A stretch of DNA of 50,713 nt. Origin: Leyella stercorea (GTDB taxonomy: Bacteria; Bacteroidota; Bacteroidia; Bacteroidales; Bacteroidaceae). Each line of letters begins with the position of its first letter. Within the stretch, counting starts at the first letter, position 1. The DNA lies in NCBI RefSeq assembly GCF_021531655.1, contig NZ_JADYUF010000026.1:1-50713 (forward strand). Direction: 5' to 3'. The notes beneath the pieces are model-generated. The model was not told the DNA's origin. It saw nothing but the letters and a program-made list of their open reading frames with translations, and did no database searches. Both the position numbers and the translations under genes were made by a program. Positions 50,209 through 50,713 of this stretch are shown in pieces.

Positions 50209-50640
50209 GAAGCCTGATTTATGCATATAAGTTCTTTGTCAGTACCACATAAGTAACACTCCAGTACCACATAAGTGAAACTCCAGTACCACCTATATGA
50301 AACTCCAGTATCAGTTAGGCGGTACTGTAAACGGTACTGGAAGCGTGCATCAAGCTTATTGTAATTATTGAGGCAAGTAAGTTGTAGCGTATCATGACCA
50401 ATGAAACATGCGCTCTATGCTCCAACCTCATAACGTGATATACTGAAATACTCAAAGCCTTTTTTATGCAATAAATTCAATCTCAAAGTCTAAATCCGAA
50501 ACTTGAGTATTTAGGTATGTTGGTCTTGACATTTTCAACGCAAGCAGCGAGTACTCGGAGATATTCATTTCTGTTTTTTTTTATCCCAACTAGCTTATAA
50601 TTCGGACTTTTTATATAAATTTGTAGATGAAAAAATAACT
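50209..50640. other. Right-edge spacer
   Basis: It holds family B repeat copy 2 (50225-50372) and AT-rich DNA with a promoter-like TAAATTTG at 50616-50623. That element is followed by ATG AAA AAA TAA, so no gene starts there before the edge repeat. Nothing else is recognised. Confidence 0.6.
50225..50372 (-). repeat. Dispersed repeat with 22-bp GGTACTGGAGTTTCA units, family B copy 2
   Basis: An inverted copy of 12514-12662, nearly identical over about 148 bp with roughly ten base changes, including the same order of 22-bp units. One arm of the leader stem carries a G-to-A change (GATACTGG). Confidence 0.88.
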
Positions 50641-50713
50641 TATACCCCAGTTCGGGATAAGAAATAGTTCATAAAAAAGTTGGTAGTCTCACAAATATTT
50701 TGTATCTTTATAG
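50641..50713. repeat. Right terminal inverted repeat, probable insertion-sequence end
   Basis: Exact reverse complement of bases 1-73. It starts TATACCCCAGTTCGGGATAAG reading outward from the window. It lies next to a promoter-like sequence, not inside a recognisable gene. No transposase is within the window. Confidence 0.75.

Noticed and set aside
1..50713. Linear plasmid or phage with terminal inverted repeats
   Set aside because: Content is chromosomal housekeeping and metabolism (trmD, topB, etf, nagB), with no replication, capsid or terminase genes, and the left repeat interrupts a gene.

Overview
The window looks like a chromosomal segment of a gut or oral Bacteroidota bacterium close to Prevotella/Segatella. 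The reasons are SusC/SusD pairs, promoters of the TTTG-N19/20-TAnnTTTG type, no Shine-Dalgarno sequences at starts, an ETF/acyl-CoA dehydrogenase set typical of the phylum, and many dispersed intergenic repeats. Genus is inferred from gene content and style only. No rRNA, tRNA, phage or CRISPR locus was seen.

Layout. (1) 1-11.7 kb is a starch/maltodextrin locus: a SusC receptor cut short by the left edge repeat, a divergent LacI-type regulator, an MFS maltose-type transporter, a DPE2-like 4-alpha-glucanotransferase, the broken 3' end of a GH97 (SusB-like) alpha-glucosidase, a pullulanase and a SusA-like neopullulanase. Two cre-like operators (1834, 4357) tie the regulator to susC and malQ. 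(2) 11.7-16 kb holds a repeat-rich spacer, a CDF metal exporter, and nagB with a small CBM9-like gene behind a long leader. (3) 16-22.1 kb is a leftward export operon: a coiled-coil inner-membrane protein of unknown role, TolC, HlyD and two ABC-2 permeases, with no ATPase gene. (4) 22.3-24.6 kb has an SGNH hydrolase, a TIGR02757 protein and trmD. (5) 24.9-40.5 kb is a host-glycan locus: a secreted CBM9-like protein, a PNGase F-like amidase, two GH29 fucosidases, SusD, SusC, a TIM-barrel hydrolase-like protein, a cyclophilin and a GH20 hexosaminidase. The set suits N-glycan release, defucosylation, GlcNAc trimming and import; nagB could feed GlcN-6-P into glycolysis. (6) 40.7-44 kb has a DUF4494 protein, a YggS-type PLP protein and topoisomerase III. 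(7) 44.4-48.7 kb is etfB-etfA-acyl-CoA dehydrogenase, interrupted by a nonsense-mutated four-helix-bundle (S23/IVP) gene. (8) 48.8-50.7 kb has an Rpn/PDDEXK-type protein with a heptad-repeat linker, a small unrecognised ORF and repeats.

The most unusual material is non-coding. The two window edges are exact 73-bp inverted copies, probably ends of the same insertion sequence. Two sequence-unrelated repeat families share one plan of 22-bp units (15-16-bp core plus 6-7 variable bases). A dispersed palindromic element looks like an empty version of the cassette that carries the IVP gene, and one copy seems to have changed both hairpin arms together. GC-rich hairpins sit inside operons, and a 127-bp sequence is directly duplicated.
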